Source: Gigaspora rosea
Lineage: Eukaryota; Glomeromycota; Glomeromycetes; Diversisporales; Gigasporaceae
DNA: 64,000 nucleotides
Assembly (NCBI GenBank): GCA_003550325.1
Contig: QKWP01000031.1
Span: 240,834 to 304,833, forward strand
Reading direction: 5' to 3'
Both the position numbers and the translations under genes were made by a program. Shown piece after piece: positions 1 through 10,779 of this stretch. Position 1 is the stretch's first letter. Each line of letters opens with the position of its first letter. The notes under the pieces are model-generated. The model was not told where the DNA came from. It made no database searches and saw nothing but the letters and a program-made list of their open reading frames with translations.

Positions 1-810
1 TCAAAGTTAGAGAAAAATCAAAACGTCTATCAAAATAAAAGCTGCGCCAAAGTTTTTTTAAAACTTTGAGCAAAGATATCTTGACAACCTTCTAATCAAA
101 TTCGATGAACTTTTTTTTATTTGAATTCTATAAATTTATAGAATTAAAATAAAAAACGTTCATCAAATTTAGTCAGGTGGTTGTCAAGATATCTTTGCTC
201 AAAGTTTTAAAAAAACTTTGACGCAGCTTTTATTTGATAGACGTTTTGATTTTTCTCTAACTTTGAGCGAAGATATCTTGGCAACCTTCTTACTAATTCA
301 ATGAACTTTTTTTTGTTTAAATTATATGAATTCATAGAATTCAAACAAAAAAAAGTTCATTAAATTTAATCTGATGATTGTCAAGATATCTTCGCTCAAA
401 GTTAGTGAAAAATCAAAACATCCATCAAAATAAAAGCTGCGCCAAGTTTTTTTAAAACTTTGAGCAAAGATATCTTGATAACCGTCCAATCAAATTCAGT
501 GAACTTTTTTTTATTTGAATTCTATAAATTTATAGAATTAAAATAAAAACACGTTCATCAAATTTAGTCTGGTGGTTGTCAGGATATCTTTGTTCAAATT
601 TTTAAAAAACTTTGGCGCAGCTTTTATTTTGATAGACGTTTTTATTTTTCTCTAACTTTGAGCGAAAATATCTTGACAACCATCTGATTAAATTCAATGA
701 ACTTTTTTTTGTTTTAATTCTATGAATATATAGAATCAAAATAAAAAAACTTTTATTAAATTTAGTCTGATAGTTGTCAAGAAATCTTCATTAAAATTTT
801 AAAATATTTT
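1..810. repeat. Array of interleaved palindromes (~395-bp direct period)
   Basis: Blocks such as AAAGCTGCGCCAAAG and GATATCTTGACAACC alternate in forward and reverse-complement orientation. Local symmetry centres lie near 133 (ATAAATTTATAG) and 333 (ATGAATTCAT). The whole pattern restarts near 396, so two direct units are each built of inverted arms, and the second decays after about 780. The array is cut by the window edge. No coding signal is seen. It resembles a foldback element or MITE cluster; the family is unknown to me. Confidence 0.8.
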
Positions 811-884
811 ATTTTTATGAATAGATCGTACCAGGTCAGAAATGATCTTTGGTCACGTGATAGTGAAATTTTTCTGCCACGACT

Positions 885-1145
885 AGCCTACCTTAAAATC
901 ACCTACACAATAACTATAAATGATTAACTCGATCAAATAATTCAATTAAAACTTGTACACTTTGAGTTTAATTCGCGAATAATGAGTTTTAACACGAGTC
1001 CAACCACTAAAAGTTGCTCGCTAAATTTTTGCATTAATAGAATCATTTGAAATCACTATCAAATTAATCGGTTAATAAAATCAGCATTACTTAATAACTT
1101 TATATATATTTACCTACAATATTGGGTTATTTATTTATAAGTGGC
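885..1145. repeat. Orphan copy of the Sel1-kinase 5' flank
   Basis: The text around ATGATTAACTCGATCAAAT, TTTGAGTTTAATTCGCGAAT and the run up to TTATTTATAAGTGG matches 18085-18330 (distal 5' flank of pseudogene A) and 58555-58653 (distal flank of copy C). No Sel1 or kinase sequence is attached here. I infer the remnant of a fourth duplicated unit whose gene was lost or never included. Confidence 0.65.
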
Positions 1146-1345
1146 CTGAACATCTTGAAACTATTTTGCTATAACTTAAATTTATAGTATAATAATTAAT
1201 ATTACAGTTTATACATGAAATCAGTATCTTGATTTGAAAATATAAGCTCTGCTAAGAATTATATAAATTTAATTACTAACTCTAAAAAAAAAATAAAAAA
1301 GTTTAAATTTCTATCAGCTACTACAATTAATTTAAACTAAGTTCT

Positions 1346-1727
1346 TTAATTGCTAATTCAGATAAGATCGGCAATATTTCTATATTTAGAATTGGAGCAA
1401 AACAAATATATAAACAAGGTAGTACAAAATCTGGATCAGGCCTGTATATATAAAATTTAAATATGATTTAAAGAATTTTAAAGACGTTTTTACTCATATC
1501 TTCTTATCTACTGGTCCGATTTTAATGAAATTTTACTAGTAGATGCACAAGAACGTTCTCTACAACTTTACTTATATCAAAAAATAATATTTACTTAGTA
1601 CAAAAAAAACTTTTTATTAGGCCTAAAACAGATTTACTAATATATTGTTTATATATTTGTTTATCCCCAATTCCAAATATGGTAATAATATAGCTATAGT
1701 GCCGATCTTATCCAGATTGGTAATTAA
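1346..1727. mobile_element. TTAA-flanked TIR element (MITE), copy 1
   Basis: TTAA occurs on both sides (1346-1349, 1724-1727). The ends are inverted repeats: TTGCTAATTCAGATAAGATC on the left and its imperfect complement GATCTTATCCAGATTGGTAA on the right. A second, reverse-complement copy lies at 46226-46900. It is non-coding, 382 bp. TTAA duplications are typical of piggyBac-type transposition, but no transposase is present, so the superfamily is an inference. Confidence 0.7.
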
Positions 1728-2415
1728 ATTATTGCATGGTTATTTATTATAATTATATAAGTTTTAAAATGTATAGTCAAATGGTTTTACTAAATCACAC
1801 CACTAGTGCTCAACGCCACAATGATTTTCACCAATCAAATTTTTTAAATACAGTGTAATGTAAAGATCAGGTGTAATATAAAATTTTTGTTGTTTTGCTT
1901 TTTTTTAAAAAATACCTTCTAACTCAAAATTTTATCTATGAAACCACCTTTTTTTAAAAAAAAACACTTGCGAAATTTTACTATATACTATGCCTACCTA
2001 ACCCTAACTATTGCTCTACTTAACTTTAACTTTTGTTTATTTTTTTTGTTTATTTTTTTGATATTGATCTTTATGTTACACCGCATACTGGTGTTTAACA
2101 CCACTGGTTTGATTTATAATTACTGTAGTCAAATATATAATTGATAAGTATTTCAATATAATCTGTCACAAATAACTGGATTACATATATAATACCCAAA
2201 ATATGTATTAGTTATTGACTGCGAAGCGGGCAATAACTAAACATTTGACTCAGATCTGAGTCAAATTTTTAATTATGCCCACTTTGTGGTCAATAACTGA
2301 TTTATTCCACAGTTCTTATTTATACTATTTCTTTAATTAAATGGTAACTGATTAGTGTAGAACTTTAAAAAAATAAAAAAAATTAATTAATTAATAAAAA
2401 ATTAATTCTTTCCCA

Positions 2416-2574
2416 ATGTCTTCATCAAATAATTTTACATTTACTTATGAGCTTAATACATCTAATTATTCTAATAATATAACTGAAGATAATATTCAAT
2501 GTTATATAAATAAATCCAAAAGCAAAATACTAACGCCTGTACACAAAAATAGTGTGGATTTTTTGCAGATATGA
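2416..2574 (+). CDS. Short ORF, possible first exon of a lost gene (unidentified)
   Basis: An ATG-initiated frame of 52 codons begins MSSSNNFTFTYELNTSN and ends at TGA. The Ser/Asn/Thr-rich start resembles N-termini of many AM-fungal proteins, and the composition looks more coding-like than its surroundings. No domain is recognised, and the next bases contain a short repeat rather than an obvious second exon. It could be a gene relic or chance. Confidence 0.2.
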   Translation: MSSSNNFTFTYELNTSNYSNNITEDNIQCYINKSKSKILTPVHKNSVDFLQI

Positions 2575-2599
2575 AGCGTCAAGATGGAAAACTATATAG

Positions 2600-2750
2600 A
2601 ACAAGCCATTTCGAATTCCATTCAAAAATGTTCAGGACAAAACCCAACACTCCATTTAAAAATGTTCAAGACCAAGCCCAAGATATTAAAACGACAAAGA
2701 ATCAAATTTCATTCAAAAATATTCAAGACTGAACCCAAAATATTAAACCT
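2600..2750. repeat. Degenerate tandem repeat, ~45-60 bp, three units
   Basis: CCATTCAAAAATGTTCAGGA, CCATTTAAAAATGTTCAAGA and TCATTCAAAAATATTCAAGA recur in the same orientation, each followed by a CAAAACCCAA/CCAAGCCCAA/GAACCCAA-like segment. This explains the 68-codon open frame across this stretch, which I do not call as a gene. Confidence 0.6.
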
Positions 2751-3973
2751 TTTTTCAATTTTCATAATTCTGAAAATGTTAAAATTATAATTAGAGTTAT
2801 GATAAATATTATATAATTGAATCAAATGTATTATTTTAAATAAATGACTTTAGAATTGAAAGTATTTTAATCTTTAATTTATTAAATAAAATAATTGGAA
2901 TTTTAAATTGTTACGGTTAAAAAAAAAAGGAAATTATATGATTGCGGCTAAAACAAAAAAAAAAGACAAATTGAGTTTAAAATCTGGAGCAGCCCAAAAT
3001 CCGGGCAATAAATATAAAGAAATTGTATGGAAGTATAAATAAAAACCATGGAATAAATTAAACAGATTAACGATCACATAAATTATTACAATTCATGCCT
3101 ATTGGATGTGTTATTATTTATTATAACTTGATTTTTATTAAAAATAAATACGTATAATAAAGTATAATTTCTTAATAAATCTAAACCTTCTAATTCAGAG
3201 TTTGTTCATTTAAACGTTTTTGATTGGTCATCTTCAGAAAATGTGACCAGAGTGTGAGAAAAACTTTGATCTGTCTATGCCGATTGACATACAATATTAA
3301 AATAATGCACATTTTGATTAAAATGAAAATTGCCGTAAATATTATGTGCTGTAATTCTAATGTAATTCCATAATGATGTAGCATAATGCTGTACAACAAA
3401 CTTAACTCTTTAAAACATAATATTAATAAAAAAAATATTCAAATACTAATGCTAAGAAAAAATTATGTCCCATAAAAATTTAGATGATTAATTTCAAGAT
3501 TTCTCTAGAATATTTGCTGTCCAGATTATCTGATAATTACTAATTTTTTTGGTGATTCCTACAGTTTGTAATTGATGGCAATCTGCCAACCAATAGAATC
3601 ATAGCTGTATCCAAAATGTGATCAGAGTGTTAATCTTCTACTAATTTCTTATGTAAGTGTATTAGTAATATGGGTCAATGAAAAAATCGCGAGCTGAGGC
3701 CGATCCAAAAAAAACTCTGCTGGTCGACCGAGCTGACCTTTTGCTAATGTAATTTTTTCTGATCAGAATTAGTCAATATTTATCTATATTAAATGTGTAA
3801 AAAGCCATCAGGTAGTTTTTTTATCAAATTTTAGTGATATTAAATGATTTAATTTTTATTCTTTTTGTTCTTGAGAAAAATTCCAGCATGTTAGCATCTC
3901 ATGTTGATTGATTGTATATGTCTCTGAACATTCTTAGATTATATTTGCTATTTGCAGTTTATTACCTAAATTT

Positions 3974-4128
3974 GTTTTTTTTTTTATTCTTTGATGATCT
4001 CACTAGTGCTTAGCTAGGTTAATTACATAATTTATATCTAAAAAGAATAATAAACTATCTAATATATCCATATAATATATAAGTCTAACCTTATTCGGCT
4101 TCTTCTAGGAGTGCCCAAATACAACCTG
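3974..4128 (-). mobile_element. LINE 3' end with poly(A), detached by a hAT insertion
   Basis: On the minus strand the sequence after the inner hAT element continues the LINE 3' untranslated region and ends in an A-run (T-run on + at 3974-3985). The reading is contiguous with 7913-8262 once the inner hAT and one target copy (ACAACCTG) are removed. This places the LINE 3' terminus near 3974. The UTR assignment is an inference from position and poly(A). Confidence 0.55.
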
Positions 4129-4858
4129 TAATGATGCTGCCCAAAACTCTTTTGGCCCAAAAACCGAAACCGAAACTAGTTTTAAATATCTGAAACTAAT
4201 TTCCGAAATTCTGAAACCATGTTAAAAACCTGAAACTATGTTAAAACCCGAACTAAAAATAGTATTATCTGAAACTATTTTGGCATTGCAGGGGTAACTT
4301 ATTAACGGGTATCATTAAAAAATTCTCATATATACCGATTAATAAATTGGTCGCGATTAAACAACAGGTTTTTTTGACATACGTATACACATACGTATTA
4401 AGGTGGTAACTCAATGAAGCATTACACAAATCAATTTTAATTATATATCGATATATCGATATCAATTTATTAAAATTGAAACAACTTAATAAAAACCCAA
4501 TGAATTACTTTGAAATTTTCACAAGTAACTTAGGTGATACAAATAAAATTTACTGGTTCACATAACATTTGAAAAATTTTTAGCACAGAGGCTTTTTTTA
4601 TATATGTAAAATTTTTTATAAGTAATAGCCCAAATTAGTCAAACAACTATAGTACTGTAGTAATAGGGTTACTAATTTTCCTCACTACTTTACTATCGAA
4701 GTACTATAAAATTGATGATTAGTCAAATATCTCCAAACACATTTAATTGTAAAGGAAGCACATTGACTTCATTTATGTTTGAATTGTATTTATCAAACAA
4801 GTTTTAAGAATAATAAATTTCAAAACTTACAAGAATAGTGTAATTATATGATTTACAA

Positions 4859-5041
4859 ATGGAAAAAGTAAAAATTCAGAATCAGATTAAAAGATGGGGA
4901 ATTGCACAAAATTCTGACTTACCGTTCAAGCCTGAAAACTGGTCTTGTGAAAACTTTATTGCTTTACAAATTGCTTGCCTCATATCCATTATTTTCAAAT
5001 ATCTGAATTGGAAAATCATTTTCAAACTGTTATCAAAATGA
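4859..5041 (+). pseudogene. BTB/BACK-domain gene fragment
   Basis: The open frame reads QIKRWGIAQNSDLPFKPENW near its start. This W-x-x-x-(I/L)-K-W-G-I-A-Q pattern is typical of the BACK domain of BTB-BACK(-Kelch or -TLDc) proteins in Rhizophagus. Only about 35 residues of the domain are present; the following text keeps BACK-like words in other frames, so frameshifts are likely. There is no BTB domain upstream. It lies inside a hAT element and is probably captured or older host DNA. A sister relic is at 31310-31720. Confidence 0.45.
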
Positions 5042-5229
5042 AGCACAAACTGCAGAAATTGCTTTATGAGTTGATAAAGATTTTTTATATATATTCAGCA
5101 AAAAAATAACCCATAAGTTTAAATTTAAATTACTTTGTAGAGCTAGAAATGGCTTTAATGCTACTTCATTTGAAATTTATGCGATAAACAAACCCATCTC
5201 CTATCTTGTTGTAGTTATGAAGGTTAAGG

Positions 5230-6230
5230 CACTAGAAAAAAAAAGAGCAATCTATAGCCTTCTGCTATATAACACCTGAGAGTCAATAGGTCAACCGTAC
5301 AGAGATTACAATCCTGTAGTTACTATGACTGACATTTTTACCGAACAAAAAGTGCCTGGTAGAATTCCATTTGATGTTTTTGGATCAAGAGCTATTAGTA
5401 GATCAAGACCTGGACTTGATTGTTATATTAAATTATCTATAATGTAAGGATGAAGATTTCGATAAATAGTTACTGCAACTAAAATTCACTAAGAGAGATT
5501 TGCATAACGCAATGTCACAGATCATGAACCTTCTAAAGAGAAACCACAATCTTGGAGTTATCACGACTGAGACATAGAACATTTTTGATGGAAGTCCAAT
5601 TGATTTCATGTCAAGAACTATTAGTGGATCAAGACTGAAATGCTTAAGACCTGACCATTACATCAATTTAGCTAAGTATGTATGAACATTTGACAAACGA
5701 CCTACTGCAATAAAATTATCAAAATAATCAATCACTTGTCGGTTAGATGAAATGGCAAAAAAAAAAAAAAAAAATCTGCAGCTTTCTGCCATATAACACT
5801 GAGATTCGATGGGTCAACCGTACACCCAAGTATTAAATATTTACAACCTCTGTGTTATCATATTTGAGTTTTCTACTAAACAAAGAGCATTGATGGACAA
5901 TCTTGCACCAAGATGCTTGGAATTTCACAGAGATCGTAATATTGTAATTTGTATAAAACACGTATATCATAGCCTGGAATTTTCTAGAAAAGTAAAGAAA
6001 CAGTCTCGGAGTTATCACAACTGAAATTTCTATTAGGCAAAGCGCATTTGATGGAATTCACCTGATGGTCCTGTATTGAGAATTATTAGTGGGCCGAAAC
6101 CTAAATGCCAAGGACCTGACTGTCATACCAGATTAGCTATGTATGGATAGAGATTTTGATGAACAACCTATTACAGACTAAGTTCGAAAAAATGGAGACT
6201 TTGGAGCAAACTGCGCTCTTCTTTCCCATA
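5230..6230. repeat. Degenerate tandem repeat, ~270-300 bp, three to four units
   Basis: Recurring landmarks in the same order: CTGCYATATAACAC, GGTCAACCGTACA, GGAGTTATCACRACTGA, RRAACTATTAGTGGATCAAGA, and an AGACCTGACYRTYA-like stretch followed by TAGCTAAGTATG. Units are heavily diverged. The one longer open frame (5809-6024) is not conserved between units, so I do not treat it as a gene. The repeat occupies the centre of the inner hAT element. Confidence 0.6.
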
Positions 6231-7094
6231 TATGTATCTTTATCAATAAAGTTTGATCTGAGCAAGAATAATGACCCTATGCGTTGATAATAGTCATGCT
6301 AGAGTAATTATCGCGAGGATCACCTTATTTGATCCATGTAACATGAGATGGTATAAACAACACGTTAACATGTTGTATATCATATTGTATATTAAATTCA
6401 AATGTATATAAACAAATTAATTTGACTTATATATATAGAGAAGTTCTCTTCGATTTTACTTAAAAAAAATAAAGGAAGTAAGCTAATGTAATGCTAAAGA
6501 GACCTTTATTCAAATAAATCAGAAACTTCAAATCTTCCTAGTAACTATTAGAGTTAAATTGGTTAAACGCATACACTCTCTACAATACATAAATGATAGT
6601 TATTATTTGATTGGCTATCTACTTACTGCGGCATAAAAAATAAAAATTTTGGATTTTGCAATTTTCTGACCCGGCCGGATATGAAAACCATTAAATTTTA
6701 TTTTATTGCCTTATTAAATATTGGAGAGGATTTTCTACTAGCATATAAATTTTAATGTTCGTCTTATAAAACGTAAAAAAAAAATTAAAATTTAAACGTA
6801 CAAGTTGAAACTTTAATAGAATTTTGGCAAAAAATCGAGTGTAACTTTTTAGAGATATCTTCTGTGAAGAGTTTTCAATTAAAAGAAATTAGAAAAATAA
6901 GTGCAATATCAAGACGGATTCTTTAGAACTTTGTGTGTTGCTTATTAATTAAATATATGTAATATGATATTTAATTGATTATTTTAAATTCACTGATTAA
7001 AATCTGATCATAGTAAAATTACTAGTATTGCTGACATAATTTTGATTTACTTGAATTACACGTATGTCTGTAGCGCCACCACTTGAGCTCTGGC

Positions 7095-7410
7095 ATGTAC
7101 TTAATTTTTTTTTATTTAATTTGTTTTTATTTAATAACTATTTTTTAATTTTTTTTTCGTTTAAATTTTTTGTTTTTTTTTATTTTTTATTTTAACTTTT
7201 TTTTCGGTATACTTTTATTTTTTTATTTTTATTTAATCCTTTTTTTTTTGGATTTTAATTTTTATTTTTTTTTCGTTTTACTTTTTTTTGGGGGTTTTTT
7301 ATATTTTTTTTATTTTTTTATAAATTTTTTCTTTTTCGCTTTAATTATTTTTTTTTATTTTAAATCTTTATCTTATATATTTTTTTTTGTTGCTTTGGTT
7401 TTTTTACGGT
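7095..7410. repeat. Poly(T)/ATTTT low-complexity tract
   Basis: About 300 bp almost entirely T with scattered A and G. It yields a spurious Phe-rich open frame of 80 codons. Followed at 7430-7570 by three to four diverged ~40-bp units containing TTTTACAGGTGGAAGAG-like words. Confidence 0.8.
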
Positions 7411-7583
7411 AGATGAGGGTTAGTTGGGTAGATTATGTGCGTAAAGGTGGGAAATGTATCTTTTACAGGTGGAAGAGAGGGGCAGATGGACCTTTTACAG
7501 GATGAAGAGTGGGGAGGATTGATTTTTTACAGGAGAATGGTATAGCGATAGATGTTTTTCAGGTGGGTAAGTTTTGTGGGAAA

Positions 7584-7666
7584 GTGCATATATGCAATGA
7601 TGGGAATAAAAAGTAAATTTCCAGACTAGAAATTTATTTTTTATTCCCACCATTGCATATATGCAC
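7584..7666. repeat. Small hairpin MITE-like palindrome
   Basis: GTGCATATATGCAATGATGG at the left is mirrored by CCACCATTGCATATATGCAC at the right, continuing inward through GAATAAAAA/TTTTTATTC. The unit is 83 bp and near-perfect. The stem could form in RNA or DNA. No clear target duplication was identified. Confidence 0.75.
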
Positions 7667-8262
7667 TAGAGATGCGGTCATTTAAAATTTAACAGATATA
7701 GTGGATATCCAAATCCTACTTATTTGTACAGTAATAAAACCAAAAAGGAAAATTTATTAACAGGCCAGTTTCGGAGTTTCAGTATAGTTTTGGAGTATTG
7801 ATATAGTTTCGGGTCTTTAGCAAGTTTCGCCAAGGAGGTTATATCCGAAACTGATAATACCAGTTTTGGTTTCGGTCAATTCGAAACTATATAGTTTCGG
7901 GCAGCATCATTAACAACCTGTCTCACCAACTTCTGAAAGTTGGGTCTCAATGTCAAATACTATCAAGAACTGTACCAGTAGGGTTTCCTACCAGTTTTAA
8001 TAAAGTTTTCCATTGCAACTAATGTTGCATAGTTTATATTTAACAATAAAATGTCCCTTTTCTCTTCCTTCTGTTTCACTACTGAGTTGGGAATTTTTAG
8101 TTTTGTATATTTACTTGATCCTACTCCTGCTCCCATCTTAATATTCCCCTGTGCCCACATGGTGGCTTCACTATTAGTAGACCTACAAGATTCTGATTGT
8201 TTTGACTGTTTCATTATTCCTAGTCTTTTTTCTCAATTGATTATTTGATCACACCTTTTTTT

Positions 8263-9115
8263 TCAAATGTCCTCATAAAAATAATCCCGGTAACCCTGGA
8301 GAACTGCCATTATAGCAGCCTTAGTATCTCTGTAACTTGGAAAGAATTCATTGAGCTTGTCTACTACCTTTTGGCTTATCAAACCTTTGGCCATGTTTAA
8401 CCTGATACTGGCTCTACTATTTATATTACTTCCAAATAAAATCCTAGAAATTGCAGGTGGGTTGATCGTTCTTTTAGCTTCTGAAGTGAGCGTGTTCCAT
8501 GCATTTTCTTCTGTGAGTGCTTCAATTCTTTTCCATTTTGTCTCGAAAGCAGTACATTTTGTGATATGGTTCAGTGTCTCAACTTCGCTTTCCTGGCAGA
8601 ATATACAGTTTGGCGAGTCATAGATATTCGGTTTTCGCTTATGTAGTACTTTAAGAGTTGGAGCCAAATTCATCAGAAATTTAATCTGTGTTGATAGCTT
8701 TTTGCTTTTGGAAATAGAATTACACCTGGTTCTGAGCTGGGTTTTATACCTATCCCAGAAAATTTTCAGCAAAAGTTATCTTCTTCATCTTCCACTTTAA
8801 CTGCTTCGAAGGCTTTTGTTTCACTTCATGTAAAATTTAAGCTCATGTTGTGTAGTATGCTAAGAAATTTACGAGTGGACATTTTGACCAGAATCCCTTT
8901 CCAATATAATGCCCCATATATCAATGATCAGTTTTTTATAGACACCAAGTTTGTAGCAGTATCTCTGATTAATGCTTTTGCTAGATGATCTACTCTATTA
9001 TTCAATACATTATCACTATGGCCTTTAACCTTTTGCAAATTAAGCTCGAGATGTTTAATTATACATAGTTCGACAATTTGTAAAATGCAGTTTATCACCT
9101 AAATAAGCAATTCTC
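8263..9115 (-). pseudogene. LINE ORF2 C-terminal fragment: RNase H plus zinc knuckle
   Basis: Minus-strand reading gives an RNase H segment at about 9055-8940 with KVKGHSDNVLNNRVDHLAKA, matching the conserved GH..N..aD..A end of the RNase H fold. After a short broken stretch a 169-codon frame (8772-8263) carries CIFCQESEVETLNHITKC, a C-x2-C-x8-H-x4-C zinc knuckle found C-terminal to reverse transcriptase in many LINEs. Reverse transcriptase and endonuclease are absent, so the copy is 5'-truncated, which is usual for target-primed integration, and it carries stops. Its 3' region continues to 7921, then beyond the inner hAT at 4128-3974. Non-functional. Confidence 0.75.
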
Positions 9116-9474
9116 TTACATTATTATAAAATGACTAGCTGATTTTTATTTAATTCCTGGCTTGAAATATACTTTAGAAGATAATTGATTCTAACACTTT
9201 TCTTAACAACTGGCCTGGCCTACAAAGGTGTGGGCTGAGGGTTGACCCACCCATTGACCTGGCCATTGGGCCGGGGTCGACCCATATCACTAAAGTGTAT
9301 AATAAACACTTAATAATCTTCTTTACCATCTAATTCTGAGTTTGTACATTTTAACGTTGTTGATTGGCTCAATTGAGAACTGTGAGAATTTTGTGTCTAC
9401 GCACTTTAATGTTTTTGATTGGTTGTAACCGAGTATATGATTAAAACAGCATGTGAAGTATTTCTTCTCTATAC

Positions 9475-10173
9475 TGTTTGTTAGCATTAACACTTTTATT
9501 TGGTTGTAAACAAAAAATGTGACTTGAATGTGGGAAGATTAGCAAAAATTATATAATTCCCATGTTCATAATTTCTGTTATCATTGTGGCATTTTGATTA
9601 TTTGCATATTGTTGTTGTTAATTGTCTATATAATTATTCGATTGTGACATAATTCTTTTAACTTCCCATATTCAGTCACATTTTTCAGATATGACTAATC
9701 AATTTTAAGTAAACAGACCCAGGTTTAAATATAAAGAAAAGAAAATGTTATAGCGAACAAATCCTAGATTAATATATAACTAATAAAAATGTGCTAATAA
9801 ACACATCCTGTATGTCACTAGAATTACAAGTTTATTTTATTTTTTTTTCTCTTGCTCTATCCTCCTATTTTGGGTGTGTTTGTTTTTTTCTGGGCCTGTT
9901 CGCTTTAATACTTTTGATTGATCAAAACTGAAAATGTGACCTGAACGTGGGAAAATTAGTAAAATTACATAATTCTTATGATTATAACGGTATTTCTGAT
10001 TATTTGCATTATTGTCGTTGTGATTATAGGATGAGTTAATTATTAATCTATAGATTGTAACATAATTCTGTTAAACTTCTCATGTTTTTTAGATATGACT
10101 AATCAAAATTTAAGCAAACAGACCCAGGGTTGAAATATAGGGAACAAAAAATGTTAGAGCGAACATATCCAAA
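9475..10173. repeat. Two direct copies of a ~290-bp inverted-repeat unit
   Basis: Copy 1 (about 9475-9766) and copy 2 (about 9885-10173) share AAAATGTGACYTGAAYGTGG, ATTTGCATATTG/ATTTGCATTATTG, GATATGACTAATCAA and AACAGACCCAGG in the same order, offset about 410 bp. In copy 2, TGGGCCTGTTCGCTTTAATA (9891) is mirrored by TTAAGCAAACAGACCCA (10110-10126). Related half-units with CATTTTAACGTTTTTGATTG-like words occur near 3205, 9345 and 10415. Non-coding, probably a MITE family. Confidence 0.65.
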
Positions 10174-10234
10174 ATTGAAGTCTAGAGAAAAATAACAGTA
10201 ATATATATCTATCTGCTCGCTTTAACATCCTTCG

Positions 10235-10328
10235 AGTAATTATTAATCATTCCTGTAGTTATTTGAGCATTTCGATTATTTGCATTATTAATTGATTGAA
10301 ATGCCGCAGGAATAATGTAATAATTACT
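10235..10328. repeat. Short palindromic element
   Basis: AGTAATTATTAATCATTCCTG at the left pairs with the imperfect complement at the right end (GGAATAATGTAATAATTACT). The interior also folds: AATCAATTAATAATGCA against TGCATTATTAATTGATT-like text. It overlaps the tail of the preceding repeat cluster. Confidence 0.5.
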
Positions 10329-10779
10329 AGATCGATATAACTGTCATATAATCTATATTATTTAATTTTTCTATTATATATTATTTATTTTATTATTATT
10401 TAATTTTGAGTTCATATGTTTTAACGTTTTTGATTGTCATATCTAGAAAACATGAACTATGCATGAAAAAACTTCTATATTAAACATAATTTGTAATTAA
10501 TACGATAGTTGCTTTTTAACAAATTCAGCAATTGATTAATTAGCATTTATAGTACTAACTTTACAAAGTTAGTAATCATCTCTGACTTAATAAATTGTAA
10601 TTGTTATGAACTTGTCTGCATAATTAACGATGTAAATCATAGTAATCAATGCATAAAATTAAAGCATGAGAATCAAGAATATTGAGATGGCCTGTTATTC
10701 TTAATTACATCTTCAGTTGTTATCTGTTTTTTTTTAAAAATTCTTTCATTTGTTATGCACACTTTGTAGATATTAAAAA

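Larger units (their letters stand above)
4129..7912. mobile_element. hAT-type element, 3.8 kb, inner shell of the nest
   Basis: Perfect 14-bp TIR TAATGATGCTGCCC at both ends with the 8-bp duplication ACAACCTG (4121-4128, 7913-7920). Both subterminal zones (about 4145-4275 and 7765-7905) carry many GAAACT/AGTTTC motifs, the kind of repeated subterminal site hAT transposases bind. No transposase ORF is present. The interior holds a BACK-domain relic (4859-5041), degenerate tandem repeats (5230-6230), a T-rich tract and a perfect small hairpin. It interrupts a LINE 3' region. Confidence 0.85.
3663..9292. mobile_element. hAT-type element, 5.6 kb, outer shell of a nest
   Basis: The 8-bp duplication AAGTGTAT flanks it (3655-3662 and 9293-9300). 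The TIR reads TAGTAATATGGGTCAATG on the left and, as reverse complement, TAGTGATATGGGTCGACC on the right. The right subterminal region is rich in GGTCGACC, TTGACCCACC and GGCC motifs; the left has GGTCGACCGAGCTGACC near 3722. Eight-bp duplications and YAGTG-type ends are the hAT signature. No hAT transposase was seen. The interior is taken up by a LINE fragment and by a second hAT element (4129-7912), so it is non-autonomous or gutted. Confidence 0.75.

Noticed and set aside
7170..7412. 80-residue Phe-rich membrane protein
   Set aside because: Produced by a poly(T) tract; the same holds for frames at 49105-49293 and 61799-62023.
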